Notes under the pieces: model-generated | Told to the model about the DNA's origin: nothing | Database searches by the model: none | What the model saw: only the letters and a program-made list of their open reading frames with translations | Assembly: GCA_910588565.1 (NCBI GenBank) | Contig: CAJUPF010000066.1 | Span: 1 to 15,781 of the forward strand | Direction of reading: 5' to 3' | Length of the DNA stretch: 15,781 nt | Source of the DNA: an uncultured Lachnospiraceae bacterium | GTDB taxonomy: Bacteria > Bacillota > Clostridia > Lachnospirales > Lachnospiraceae | Shown: in pieces, positions 1 to 7,775 of the stretch | Numbering within the stretch: position 1 is the stretch's first letter | How the letters are laid out: the number at the start of each line of letters is the position of its first letter | Made by a program: the position numbers and the translations under genes

Positions 1-153
1 ATCCTCCATAATTTTATTTTTGGGTTAGTTGTTGACTGCTTTGATATGCACATTACCAACCGCTAAGTGCTGCTTTGAATTTTGCATTACCTTTCCCCAT
101 TGTGTCAAAAAAATTACATTTTACAAATATGTGATTATATTTTCGTATAGAGT

Positions 154-195
154 AAGCCAGCGAGAAAAGCATTCCTACTTTTTACGCTGGCTTTT
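154..195 (+). terminator. Hairpin, possible intrinsic terminator
   Basis: A perfect 9-bp stem is formed by AAGCCAGCG (154-162) and CGCTGGCTT (185-193), with a 22-base loop and a short T-run (192-195) at the 3' side. The short T-run and long loop make it a weak terminator. It could equally be a leader hairpin or the end of a transcript from the unseen left side. Confidence 0.4.
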
Positions 196-346
196 GCCTT
201 TGCTATCGCCCATAAGTTGTATTCCAATAATGTTTTCAAATTATCTCCTTATGTGGCGACAGCCTTTGCGGTTTTTCTTTTGTCTTTTTTTATCAGATTG
301 TGCCGCAGGGCTGTTTCTGGTGTCCATTGCCGCTCTCTGCCCTCTC

Positions 347-384
347 CATCTGGATTTTAGCATTTCAAAAATTCAGATGGGAGG
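347..384 (+). promoter_or_regulatory. 12-bp hairpin abutting the ribosome binding site
   Basis: CATCTGGATTTT (347-358) pairs with AAAATTCAGATG (368-379) over 12 bp with one G-T wobble and a 9-base loop. The last paired base is also the first G of GGGAGG (379-384), the ribosome binding site for the GTG start at 393. No T-run follows, so it is not a normal terminator. The position suggests that it influences translation initiation or mRNA stability of the sigma-like gene; that role is inferred from position alone. Confidence 0.45.
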
Positions 385-392
385 AAAATACG

Positions 393-902
393 GTGAAGTA
401 TGCACCAAGAAAGGTATATATCAAAGAAAACAACGTCTATGTGGAACTATCATATAAAGACTTTTGCCGCCGCAGGCAAGCCGTCCAGCGTTACATGGAC
501 AAGCTGTTTATCCCCGTGCAGGGCTGTCTGCTTGAGGTTATGCGGGAACAGTATACAAATTTCTATCGGGATAAAGAACGGTGGCGTTATCTGAAAAAAT
601 TAGATACGAACCACAGCCTGACGTATACCGCGGGCGTGGGCTGGCATGAGAAGGAGTCGAAAGCGGAGACGCAGGTACACGGGGCTTTGAAGGCTGCCTG
701 CTATGATGCGTACCATGCGGCAAGGCCATCACTTGACGAATTGCAGCAGTATAAGGACGAATACAGAAGCCTGATTGAAGAATTGAAGCAGGCAAAGGGC
801 ATGTATGCAGATAAATTAAAAACGTTTGATAAAATAGAAAAAGAGTACCGGAAAGAGCTGGACAGGATAGCAGGGGAGAAGAAAAAGAAGGATAAGAAAT
901 AG
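393..902 (+). pseudogene. Truncated or chimeric ICE sigma-70-like protein
   Basis: The start is the GTG at 393 (VKYAPRKVYIKENN), preceded by GGGAGG at 379-384; the frame is open to the TAA at 900-902, giving 169 residues. Residues 1-70 resemble the N-terminus of the sigma-70-like proteins carried next to integrases in Clostridia conjugative elements, with the landmarks PRKVYIKE, FCRRR, KLFIPVQG and DKERWRYLKKLD. Those proteins end in a helix-turn-helix (region 4-like) segment, and nothing of that kind is seen here. After about residue 72 the sequence changes to a charged, probably coiled-coil helix with a lysine-rich tail (KKKKDKK), more like the end of a mobilisation protein. I infer a deletion that joined two element genes. 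It could instead be an intact small protein of unknown function. The neighbouring integrase is also broken, which fits decay. Confidence 0.55.
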
Positions 903-1014
903 TATCCCTGCTGCACATAAAAAATAATTATATCTGGGACGCGATAAAAATTCTGTGCCCTAAGATATAATTCTTGCAATACAATAAAACTGAATACAGA
1001 TAATTATTTATTGC

Positions 1015-1048
1015 GGCACTGTGTAGTTTATGCAGTGCCTTTATTATA
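1015..1048 (+). terminator. Hairpin between sigma-like relic and integrase
   Basis: GGCACTG (1015-1021) pairs perfectly with CAGTGCC (1033-1039) around an 11-base loop, followed by an AT-rich tail (TTTATTAT). It may be a weak terminator upstream of the integrase fragment. The 903-1063 stretch otherwise holds no gene that I can support; in intact elements an excisionase gene often sits between the sigma-like gene and the integrase, and none is seen. Confidence 0.4.
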
Positions 1049-1063
1049 TTAAAATTAGTAATA

Positions 1064-1851
1064 TTGGAGGATGAATTTATTATAAGCGGTAATATAAATT
1101 TAAACAATTTGCAATATTTTCAAAATTTTCAAAAGGATGATATATTGCGATTCATTATAAACAATGATATGATTAACATCAACGATGTACAGAATTGCAT
1201 GGAAGATATGAAGCGAAAAGAATTATTGCAAAAACACCCATATAAAATCTGGCAGGGTAAGGATGGTGAATGGTATACAAAACTGATAGAAGGAGATGGT
1301 ACAAAAAAGTTACGACACCGAAAGACATTAAAAGCGTTAGAAGATGTTATAATTGAGCATATCCGTAAAATAGAAGATTGTCCAACAATAGAAAAAATCT
1401 TTTATGAATGGATGAATGTAAGACTGGAACGTGGCGAAATTGAAAAGTCTACATATAGCAGATATGAACGTGATTTTATTTCCCAAAGACAGAAGCAGGG
1501 GTCAGGGATGTTATAGTACCAGATAACTGTAAATGGATTCTTAAAAGAATTAACAGACTATGCCCATTTGGGGAATACATATTCATGCAAAATAATGAAC
1601 GAATCAGAAGCTATATATTTAGAACAAGGCTCTATTCTAACTGCAAAAAACTTGATATTGTTCTGAAATCACCGCATAAGGTAAGAAAAACATATGGATC
1701 TAAACTGTATGACGCAGGAACTATCCCAGAATCTTTCATGATAGAACAAATGGGACATACCGACATTTCATGTTTAAAGAAGCATTATTATTACAACCGC
1801 ATGAGTAACAAAGAAAAACGTGATATATTAAATCAAGCAAATGCATTATAA
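1064..1851 (+). pseudogene. Tyrosine integrase with internal deletion (broken)
   Basis: Two pieces of one phage/ICE-type tyrosine recombinase lie in different frames. The N-terminal piece (1064 to about 1479; TTG start possible, no clear ribosome binding site) has the arm-binding segment HPYKIWQGKDGEWYTKL and the start of the core-binding domain (STYSRYERDF). The C-terminal piece runs from about 1480 to the stop at 1849-1851 and reads FPKTEAGVRDVIVPDN, then SPHKVRKTYGS (the HxxR box), MGHTD and HYYYNR (catalytic tyrosine region). The domain between them, with the first catalytic arginine and the lysine, is missing. Judging from the usual length of about 400 residues, some 130-140 codons are gone, and the join changes the reading frame so that the N-terminal piece ends at 1516. 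It cannot encode an active recombinase. It marks the end of a decayed integrative element. Confidence 0.9.
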
Positions 1852-1856
1852 TTCGA

Positions 1857-1874
1857 GGGAACAAAGGGAACAAA
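1857..1874 (+). repeat. Tandem GGGAACAAA repeat next to integrase
   Basis: Two adjacent copies of GGGAACAAA occupy 1857-1865 and 1866-1874, starting 6 bases after the integrase stop. Short direct repeats between an integrase gene and the element end commonly serve as arm-type binding sites for the integrase N-terminal domain; that role is inferred here from position. Confidence 0.5.
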
Positions 1875-1890
1875 AAACAAGTTCTGAAAG

Positions 1891-1914
1891 CCTTGAAAAT
1901 ACTGGATTTCAAGG
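1891..1914. other. Candidate attachment-site core (att)
   Basis: CCTTGAAA (1891-1898) and TTTCAAGG (1907-1914) form a perfect inverted repeat separated by 8 bases (ATACTGGA). Two inverted half-sites of this size around a 6-8 base spacer are the known layout of tyrosine recombinase core sites. It lies about 40 bases beyond the broken integrase and 17 bases beyond the GGGAACAAA repeats, where an attL/attR is expected. No second copy of the sequence is found in this window, so the partner site must lie to the left or be lost. The duplex could also act as an RNA hairpin. Confidence 0.5.
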
Positions 1915-1949
1915 GTGATAGACGGGGCTTGATTCCCCTGCGAACTGCT

Positions 1950-1966
1950 CTGTTTTTTATAAACAG
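1950..1966. promoter_or_regulatory. 17-bp palindrome, candidate operator
   Basis: CTGTTT (1950-1955) and AAACAG (1961-1966) form a perfect inverted repeat around TTTAT, with further matching TG and CA two bases outside each arm. It sits 80 bases upstream of the ABC exporter start, with a TATAAA-like -10 (1958-1963) inside it but no well-spaced -35. Exporter operons of this type are often controlled by MarR- or TetR-like repressors binding such palindromes. No regulator gene is in the window, so this role is inferred. Confidence 0.35.
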
Positions 1967-2045
1967 CCCAACCCAAAGAACGCTGGAAGCCTTGGTTTGT
2001 CAGGTTTGTGGCATATTTTTTGTTTCAGGAAAGGATAACCGACAT

Positions 2046-4361
2046 ATGAGTAAAATTTTTAAAAATCTGATTCCATACTGGCGTATGATACTGATGATAC
2101 TGGCGCTTTTGATGATTCAGGCATATTGCGATCTGTCTTTGCCGCAGTATACCTCAGATATTATAGATACCGGAATTATAAATGGCGGCGTTTCTTATGT
2201 ACTTCCCGATCAGATTACGGCGGAAGAATATGAATACACAGAGCTTTTTATGACAGAGGAAGAGCGGCAGGACTGGGAACAGATATATGAACGGGAAGGC
2301 GGCAATTATAGCTGTACAAAAGCGCAGAGCCGGGAAGCAAAGGAAGCGTTTGGTGAAGAATTTCTGATTCCGCTTGTTTTAAACTACCGGATGGCAAATA
2401 TGGGCGAAGAAGAATTTAGATCCATGGTCAGCAATATACTGGCGGAACATCCGCAGGCAGTTGTTTCTGCAGAAACGCTTGCGCAGATGTCAGCAGCGGA
2501 AATCGCCGATTTTTTGCAGATGGATGTACATGTATTTGAAACGGCGGAGGAAGACGGGAGCAGTACAGTGTATGTCGATGTGCGTCCGCTGATCAAAGAG
2601 ATGGGAGCAAAAGAAATTGCCGCGCTGCGTGATGGCATTGCTGATATGGCTGACTCTACAGGGAGCAGTACATTAAAATCCATGGGCATAGCGTATGCCA
2701 GAATCTATAGCGAAGAGGCTGGCGCAGATATGGACAAACAGCAGATTCGCTATCTCTGGAGAGCGGGCGGGAACATGCTCTGGATGGCGTTTCTTATGCT
2801 GGCCGCGTCAGTCGGAATCGGATATCTGTCAGCAAAAATCGGCGCGGGCGTCGGACAGGATTTGAGAAATTCCATGTTTCAGAAAGTTGTTGGGTTTTCG
2901 GGTTCGGAACTGGATCAATTCTCCACAGCTTCGTTAATTACAAGGAGTACCAACGATATTCAGCAGATACAGATGGTTTCTGTTATTATGCTGCGGATGA
3001 TTTTATATGCGCCGATTATTGGAATCGGCGGAATCTGTAAGGTGGCGCAGACCGGCGCAGGCATGGGATGGATTATTGTTCTGGCGGTTGTGCTGATTCT
3101 GGGCTTTGTTTTGCTGTTAGTCTCAATCGCTATGCCCAGGTTTAAAATGATGCAAAAACTTCTGGACAGAGTAAATCTGGTATCAAGGGAAATCCTGACG
3201 GGTCTTTCTGTTATCCGTGCATTTGGCAGGGAGAAAAAAGAGGAAGAACGGTTTGATGAAGCGAACCGAAATCTGATGAAAACACAGTTATTTACAAATC
3301 GTGTAATGAATTTTATGATGCCGGGCATGATGTTTGTGATGTATGGCATTACATTGCTGATTGTATGGGTATCCGCCAGAAAGATTGACGCCGGGACTTT
3401 GCAGGTGGGGGTTATGACAGCGTTTATCACATATGCGATGCAGATTGTAATGTCGTTTCTGATGCTTACGATGATGTCGATTATGCTGCCAAGAGCGGGT
3501 GTTGCGGCGGAGCGGATTGATGAAGTGCTTCGTACAGAACTGTCAATGAAAGAACCGGATTCGCCGGAGAACTTACGGGAGCCGCAGGGGATTGTCCGGT
3601 TTTCCGGGGTACACTTCCGCTATCCGGGAGCGAATGAAGATGTGTTAGAAGAGATTGATTTTACAGCAGAGCCGGGAAAAACAACGGCGATTATTGGAAG
3701 TACCGGATGCGGCAAGTCGACATTGGTTAATCTGATTCCCCGGTTTTATGATGTTACGGCAGGCAGTATTACCATAGATGGAAAGGATATTCGGAATCTT
3801 TCTGTAAAGGAACTGCGGGATATAATTGGATATGTGCCGCAGAAGGGAGTTCTGTTTTCGGGAACAATTGCATCGAATTTGCGGTTTGGCAATCAGAACG
3901 CCAGTGACGAGATGATTCAGGAAGCGGCGGAACTTGCGCAGGCAGCCGATTTTATTGCGGAAAAAGAACAGGGCTATGAAAGTCCGATTGCCCAGGGCGG
4001 CAGTAATGTGTCCGGCGGGCAGAAACAACGTCTTGCTATTGCAAGAGCCATTGTGAAGAAGCCAAAGATTTTTGTGTTTGACGACAGTTTTTCCGCACTG
4101 GATATGAAGACGGACAGAAAGCTCCGCAAAGCTTTAGAAAAACATGTAAAAGATAAAACAGTGATTATTGTGGCGCAGCGGATCAGTACGATTCTTAAGG
4201 CCGATGAGATCCTGGTACTGGATGAAGGACGGATTGTGGGAAAAGGAACCCATACGGCTTTGCTGAAAGAATGCAGTATTTATCAGCAGATTGCCAAATC
4301 CCAGCTCTCTGAAAAAGAACTGGGAATACAGGAGAAGGGAGGCGAAGAGCAGAATGGATGA
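2046..4361 (+). CDS. Heterodimeric ABC exporter subunit, degenerate ATP site
   Basis: This is a fused permease-ATPase of 771 residues. The ATG at 2046 was chosen because AGGAAAGG (2027-2034) precedes it and MSKIFKNLIPYWRMIL is a typical exporter N-terminus; the same frame is open further upstream but runs into the att-like site. TM1 is at about 11-32, followed by an acidic extracellular insertion of about 200 residues (33-235), then five more helices. The nucleotide-binding domain has Walker A GSTGCGKST at 551, signature VSGGQ at 655-659, and Walker B ending in Asp679-Asp680 where the catalytic Glu is expected; the switch His is Gln711. These two changes mark the degenerate-site subunit of asymmetric exporters such as TM287/288, LmrCD and BmrCD. 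It overlaps the next gene by 8 bases and should pair with it. Its substrate (drug, peptide or lipid) cannot be told. Confidence 0.9.
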   Translation: MSKIFKNLIPYWRMILMILALLMIQAYCDLSLPQYTSDIIDTGIINGGVSYVLPDQITAEEYEYTELFMTEEERQDWEQIYEREGGNYSCTKAQSREAKEAFGEEFLIPLVLNYRMANMGEEEFRSMVSNILAEHPQAVVSAETLAQMSAAEIADFLQMDVHVFETAEEDGSSTVYVDVRPLIKEMGAKEIAALRDGIADMADSTGSSTLKSMGIAYARIYSEEAGADMDKQQIRYLWRAGGNMLWMAFLMLAASVGIGYLSAKIGAGVGQDLRNSMFQKVVGFSGSELDQFSTASLITRSTNDIQQIQMVSVIMLRMILYAPIIGIGGICKVAQTGAGMGWIIVLAVVLILGFVLLLVSIAMPRFKMMQKLLDRVNLVSREILTGLSVIRAFGREKKEEERFDEANRNLMKTQLFTNRVMNFMMPGMMFVMYGITLLIVWVSARKIDAGTLQVGVMTAFITYAMQIVMSFLMLTMMSIMLPRAGVAAERIDEVLRTELSMKEPDSPENLREPQGIVRFSGVHFRYPGANEDVLEEIDFTAEPGKTTAIIGSTGCGKSTLVNLIPRFYDVTAGSITIDGKDIRNLSVKELRDIIGYVPQKGVLFSGTIASNLRFGNQNASDEMIQEAAELAQAADFIAEKEQGYESPIAQGGSNVSGGQKQRLAIARAIVKKPKIFVFDDSFSALDMKTDRKLRKALEKHVKDKTVIIVAQRISTILKADEILVLDEGRIVGKGTHTALLKECSIYQQIAKSQLSEKELGIQEKGGEEQNG

Positions 4362-6201
4362 CAAAACGAAAGCAAAATACAGGGCTCCCAATGGAAGAAG
4401 GGGACACGGAGGGCCTGTGCCAGTGGAAAAGGCCAGGGATTTTAAGGGTTCATTTCGTAAGTTATTTCAGTATATTGGAAGATATAAAATTGCTATTTTG
4501 ATAGTAATGATATTGGCAGCATGTTCTACGGTATTTTCCGTGCTGGGTCCTAAAATTATGGGAAAAGCGACTACGGCATTGTCGGAGGGGCTGATGCGCA
4601 AAATTGCAGGGACCGGGGGAATTGATTTTACTGAAATCGCACGGATTTTGCTGTTTACGCTGGGGCTTTATCTGACCAGTTCACTGCTTTCTTTTTTCCA
4701 GGGATTTATTATGACAGGGATTACCCAGAAGGTATGCTACCGGCTGCGAAAAGAAATCTCAGAGAAAATTAACCGGATGCCTATGAAATATTTTGAAAGC
4801 AGGACGTATGGCGAGGTGCTTTCGCGCATTACAAATGATGTGGATACGCTTGGAACAGGGCTGAATCAGAGCGTTACCATGATTATTACTTCTCTGGCGA
4901 CGTTGATTGGCGTACTTGTGATGATGCTTTCGATTTCGCCGTTAATGACGTTGATTGCACTGGTGATTCTGCCGATTTCCGCGGTTCTGGTATCTTTTGT
5001 GGTCAAATTTTCCCAGAAGCATTTTAAGACCCAGCAGGAATATCTGGGGCATATCAATGGGCAGGTAGAAGAAACGTATGGCGGGCATTTGGTGGTGAAA
5101 GCATTTAACAGAGAAGAAGAGGCGATCCGCACATTCCAGGATACAAACAAGGTGCTGTATGAATCTGCATGGAAGTCTCAGTTTTTATCGGGCATGATGC
5201 AGCCGGTTATGGTGTTTGTGGGAAATTTAGGATATGCTGGCGTTGCAATTTCCGGAGGTGTTTTGGCGATACGGGGCAGAATCGGAATTGGGGATATTCA
5301 GGCGTTTATTCAGTATGTGAAAAGCTTTACCCAGCCGATCCAGCAGATTGCACAGGTGATTAATCTGGTGCAGTCTATGACGGCGGCGTCAGAGCGGGTG
5401 TTTGAATTTATAGAGGAAGAGGAAGAGAGCCAGACGGCGGAACATCCGGCGGTTCTGGATGCATTTGAAGGAGAGGTAAGCTTTGAGCATGTAAGTTTTG
5501 GCTATCAGAAAGATCAGACGATTATCCATGATTTTTCCGCAGAAGTTTCCGCCGGGCAGAAAATTGCTATTGTAGGGCCAACCGGAGCAGGAAAAACAAC
5601 AATGGTAAAACTTTTGATGCGTTTTTATGATGTAGATCAGGGGTGTATTCGCGTTGACGGGCAGGATATCCGGAATTTTGACCGAAGAAAACTGCGGGAT
5701 GCGTTTGGAATGGTGCTGCAGGATACCTGGCTGTTTCAGGGGAGTATTATGGAAAATATCCGTTATGGAAGGTTAGACGCTTCAGATGAGGAAGTAATTG
5801 CCGCGGCAAAGGCAGCGCATGCCCATCATTTTATCCAGACGCTTCCGGGCGGCTACGATATGGAATTGAATGAAGACGCCAGCAATGTATCCCAGGGGCA
5901 GAAGCAGCTTCTGACAATTGCCAGGGCGATTCTGGCGGATAACCGGATACTGATCCTGGATGAAGCGACTTCTTCTGTCGATACCAGGACAGAAATCCGT
6001 ATCCAAAAAGCGATGGATCATCTGATGCAGGGACGGACCAGTTTTGTGATTGCGCACAGGCTTTCTACAATCCGGGATGCAGATTTGATTCTTGTGATGA
6101 AAGACGGCGATATTATTGAGCAGGGGAATCATGAAGAGCTGATGCAAAAGCAGGGCTTTTATGCAGAATTATATAATTCACAGTTTGAGGAGGCGTGTTA
6201 A
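4354..6201 (+). CDS. Heterodimeric ABC exporter subunit, catalytic partner
   Basis: This 615-residue permease-ATPase starts at the ATG at 4354, after GGGAGG at 4337-4342, inside the last codons of the upstream gene (shared ATGGATGA), which suggests translational coupling and equal dosage. The N-terminus is basic and glycine-rich (NGRRGHGGP), then six membrane helices without the large insertion of the partner. Walker A GPTGAGKTT is at 408, Walker B has Asp536 followed by the catalytic Glu537, and the switch His568 is present, so its own Walker site is competent. Its signature is VSQGQ (512-516) with Gln in place of the first Gly, the change expected in the subunit whose signature completes the degenerate site. 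The two genes therefore complement each other as one consensus and one degenerate ATP site. It is an inner-membrane exporter of unknown substrate. No clear terminator follows. Confidence 0.92.
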   Translation: MDDKTKAKYRAPNGRRGHGGPVPVEKARDFKGSFRKLFQYIGRYKIAILIVMILAACSTVFSVLGPKIMGKATTALSEGLMRKIAGTGGIDFTEIARILLFTLGLYLTSSLLSFFQGFIMTGITQKVCYRLRKEISEKINRMPMKYFESRTYGEVLSRITNDVDTLGTGLNQSVTMIITSLATLIGVLVMMLSISPLMTLIALVILPISAVLVSFVVKFSQKHFKTQQEYLGHINGQVEETYGGHLVVKAFNREEEAIRTFQDTNKVLYESAWKSQFLSGMMQPVMVFVGNLGYAGVAISGGVLAIRGRIGIGDIQAFIQYVKSFTQPIQQIAQVINLVQSMTAASERVFEFIEEEEESQTAEHPAVLDAFEGEVSFEHVSFGYQKDQTIIHDFSAEVSAGQKIAIVGPTGAGKTTMVKLLMRFYDVDQGCIRVDGQDIRNFDRRKLRDAFGMVLQDTWLFQGSIMENIRYGRLDASDEEVIAAAKAAHAHHFIQTLPGGYDMELNEDASNVSQGQKQLLTIARAILADNRILILDEATSSVDTRTEIRIQKAMDHLMQGRTSFVIAHRLSTIRDADLILVMKDGDIIEQGNHEELMQKQGFYAELYNSQFEEAC

Positions 6202-6254
6202 GGCTACAGATATTTTGAAAATTCCGGATTAACATAAATTTTTAGGATAAAGCA

Positions 6255-6272
6255 TAAGATCAACTAATCTTA
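6255..6272 (+). promoter_or_regulatory. Small inverted repeat upstream of the carboxypeptidase
   Basis: TAAGAT (6255-6260) and ATCTTA (6267-6272) form a perfect 6-bp inverted repeat around CAACTA, 18 bases before the carboxypeptidase start. A TTGAAA box lies at 6215-6220, but no good -10 is placed 17 bases after it. The repeat may be an operator or a 5' UTR hairpin; the evidence is weak. The ribosome binding site of the gene is also weak. Confidence 0.25.
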
Positions 6273-6290
6273 CAGGTATGGACTGAAGCC

Positions 6291-7565
6291 ATGAAACGTA
6301 TTTTATTGTATTTTTTGCTGATCACAATGAATGTAATTTTATTTTTAGGGAATCCTATTCTGTGTCTGGCAGAAGAGGCAGAGACAACCTTAGACAAAAA
6401 CCAGTTATACGCCCAGTCGGCAGTCCTGATGGATGCCGATTCCGGGCGTGTTTTATATGAAAAATCAGGAGAAACCATACTGCCTATGGCAAGTACTACG
6501 AAGATTATGACCTGTATTCTGACTCTGGAATACGGGAATACAGAAGATGCGGTAGAAGTATCAAGCTATGCGGCTTCCATGCCAAAAGTGAAGCTGGGCA
6601 TAAGCGCAGGAGAAACGTACCGTCTGAAAGATCTGCTCTACTCCCTGATGTTAGAATCCCACAATGATTCTGCTGTTGCGATTGCCGAGCATATCGGCGG
6701 AAGTGTAGAGGGGTTTGCGGAACGGATGAATCAGAAGGCGGAAGAGATCGGCTGTGAACATACCTGCTTTATTACGCCAAACGGCTTAGACGCCCAGAAG
6801 GAACTGAAGCTGGAAGATGGCAGCACAACGACAGTGATGCATTCGACAACGGCGAGGGATCTTGCGCTGATTATGAGTTATTGTATTAAAAAATCTCCCC
6901 AAAAAGAGGAGTTTCTTGAAATTACGAGAACCGCGTCCCACAGTTTTACAAATATAAAAGGGAACCGCAGTTTTTCCTGTACGAATCATAATGCGTTTTT
7001 GAATATGATGGATGGTGCGCTTTCCGGTAAAACTGGTTTCACCGGAAAAGCAGGCTATTGCTATGTAGGAGCTTTAGAACGCGATGGCAGAACCTTTGTT
7101 GTTGCGCTTCTTGCCTGCGGCTGGCCCAATAATAAAACCTATAAATGGTCCGATACCAAAAAACTGATGAAGTACGGGATTGCCAATTACCAGTTAAAGG
7201 ATTTGTCTGAGGAAGCAGTCGATGAGAAATGGCTTTCGGATATCTCTGTATCAGATGCCAAAACGGATACTCTTTACGGAGAAGCGCAGGTGGGCGTCTA
7301 TATGAAAGAGGAAAAAGAGGCTCCGGTAATGCTTATGAAGCAGGGAGAATCGGCAGAAGTAACCTGCAGTGTGCAGCAGCATCTGAACGCGCCGGTGGCA
7401 AAAGACCAGGAAGTCGGGACAATACAATATCATGTAGACGGCAGTCTTGTATGGGAACGGAAACTATGCACAAAAGAGGCGTTGGAAAAAGTGGATTTTG
7501 CCTGGTTTTTCCAAATAATCACGAACAATTATCTGCTGTTGTCTGCGCCAGGATACGTCTGGTAA
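6291..7565 (+). CDS. D-alanyl-D-alanine carboxypeptidase (PBP5/DacF type)
   Basis: This 424-residue secreted peptidase removes the terminal D-Ala from peptidoglycan pentapeptides outside the membrane and so limits cross-linking. Residues 1-27 form a signal peptide with a likely cut after LCLA. The three active-site boxes of the S11 family are all present: SxxK as Ser68-Thr-Thr-Lys71, SxN as Ser123-His-Asn125, and KTG at 247-249 within SGKTGFTGKAG. The region after about 290 fits the beta-rich C-terminal domain of PBP5 proteins. The C-terminus has an aromatic segment (FAWFFQII) that may anchor the protein at the membrane surface, then a short atypical tail. Homologues are called dacB or dacF; I cannot say which. 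It stands between the exporter and decarboxylase operons and is probably an independent housekeeping cell-wall gene. Confidence 0.93.
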   Translation: MKRILLYFLLITMNVILFLGNPILCLAEEAETTLDKNQLYAQSAVLMDADSGRVLYEKSGETILPMASTTKIMTCILTLEYGNTEDAVEVSSYAASMPKVKLGISAGETYRLKDLLYSLMLESHNDSAVAIAEHIGGSVEGFAERMNQKAEEIGCEHTCFITPNGLDAQKELKLEDGSTTTVMHSTTARDLALIMSYCIKKSPQKEEFLEITRTASHSFTNIKGNRSFSCTNHNAFLNMMDGALSGKTGFTGKAGYCYVGALERDGRTFVVALLACGWPNNKTYKWSDTKKLMKYGIANYQLKDLSEEAVDEKWLSDISVSDAKTDTLYGEAQVGVYMKEEKEAPVMLMKQGESAEVTCSVQQHLNAPVAKDQEVGTIQYHVDGSLVWERKLCTKEALEKVDFAWFFQIITNNYLLLSAPGYVW

Positions 7566-7616
7566 TGGCGTATATGGATGTGATTGATAGGAGATGCGGT
7601 TACTTTTTAGGGGTCA

Positions 7617-7641
7617 GGAACGTGCATTTACTGCGCGTTCC
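7617..7641 (+). terminator. 10-bp hairpin without T-run after the carboxypeptidase
   Basis: GGAACGTGCA (7617-7626) pairs with TGCGCGTTCC (7632-7641) with one wobble and a 5-base loop. It is 51 bases after the carboxypeptidase stop and ahead of the promoter of the next operon. No T-run follows on either strand, so it could be a 3' end stabiliser, a factor-dependent terminator or an operator rather than a classic intrinsic terminator. Confidence 0.4.
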
Positions 7642-7695
7642 GTAAGAACATGATGCAAGAAGCGCTTTATTTTTGTGAAAATCTGACAAAAACTA

Positions 7696-7724
7696 TTGAA
7701 AATTTAACCAAAACAAGATAGAAT
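7696..7724 (+). promoter_or_regulatory. Sigma-A-type promoter of the decarboxylase operon
   Basis: TTGAAA (7696-7701) and TAGAAT (7719-7724) are separated by exactly 17 bases and lie about 50 bases before the first gene of the operon, in an AT-rich stretch. The two boxes each differ from consensus by one or two bases. This is the clearest promoter in the window and probably drives all five genes to the terminator at 13051. Confidence 0.65.
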
Positions 7725-7775
7725 ATACGCTAGTGAAATTTTTTAAAATTTACAAAAATAGATGGAGGGCAAAAC

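Larger units (their letters stand above)
1..392. other. Non-coding left end, ICE remnant leader region
   Basis: I see no convincing gene here. A frame of 142 codons starts at 29, but it has no ribosome binding site, its composition is cysteine- and phenylalanine-rich as in chance frames, and it overlaps the GTG-start gene at 393. The stretch is AT-rich and holds two hairpins, listed separately (154-193 and 347-379), both upstream of the sigma-like gene fragment. The most likely reading is the untranslated leader or intergenic part of the decayed conjugative element that continues to about 1914. The other end of that element is not visible in this window. Confidence 0.5.

Noticed and set aside
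29..457. Open frame of 142 codons on the + strand at the left end
   Set aside because: No ribosome binding site, Cys/Phe-rich chance-like composition, and overlap with the better supported GTG-start gene at 393.
1921..1945. GGGG-CTTGATT-CCCC resembling a tRNA T-arm, suggesting insertion in a tRNA gene
   Set aside because: The loop lacks the TTCRA pattern, and no acceptor stem, anticodon arm or 3' CCA can be drawn around it.
1893..2045. Upstream extension of the ABC exporter frame from a TTG at 1893
   Set aside because: It would begin inside the att-like inverted repeat and has no ribosome binding site. The ATG at 2046 has AGGAAAGG and a typical exporter N-terminus.
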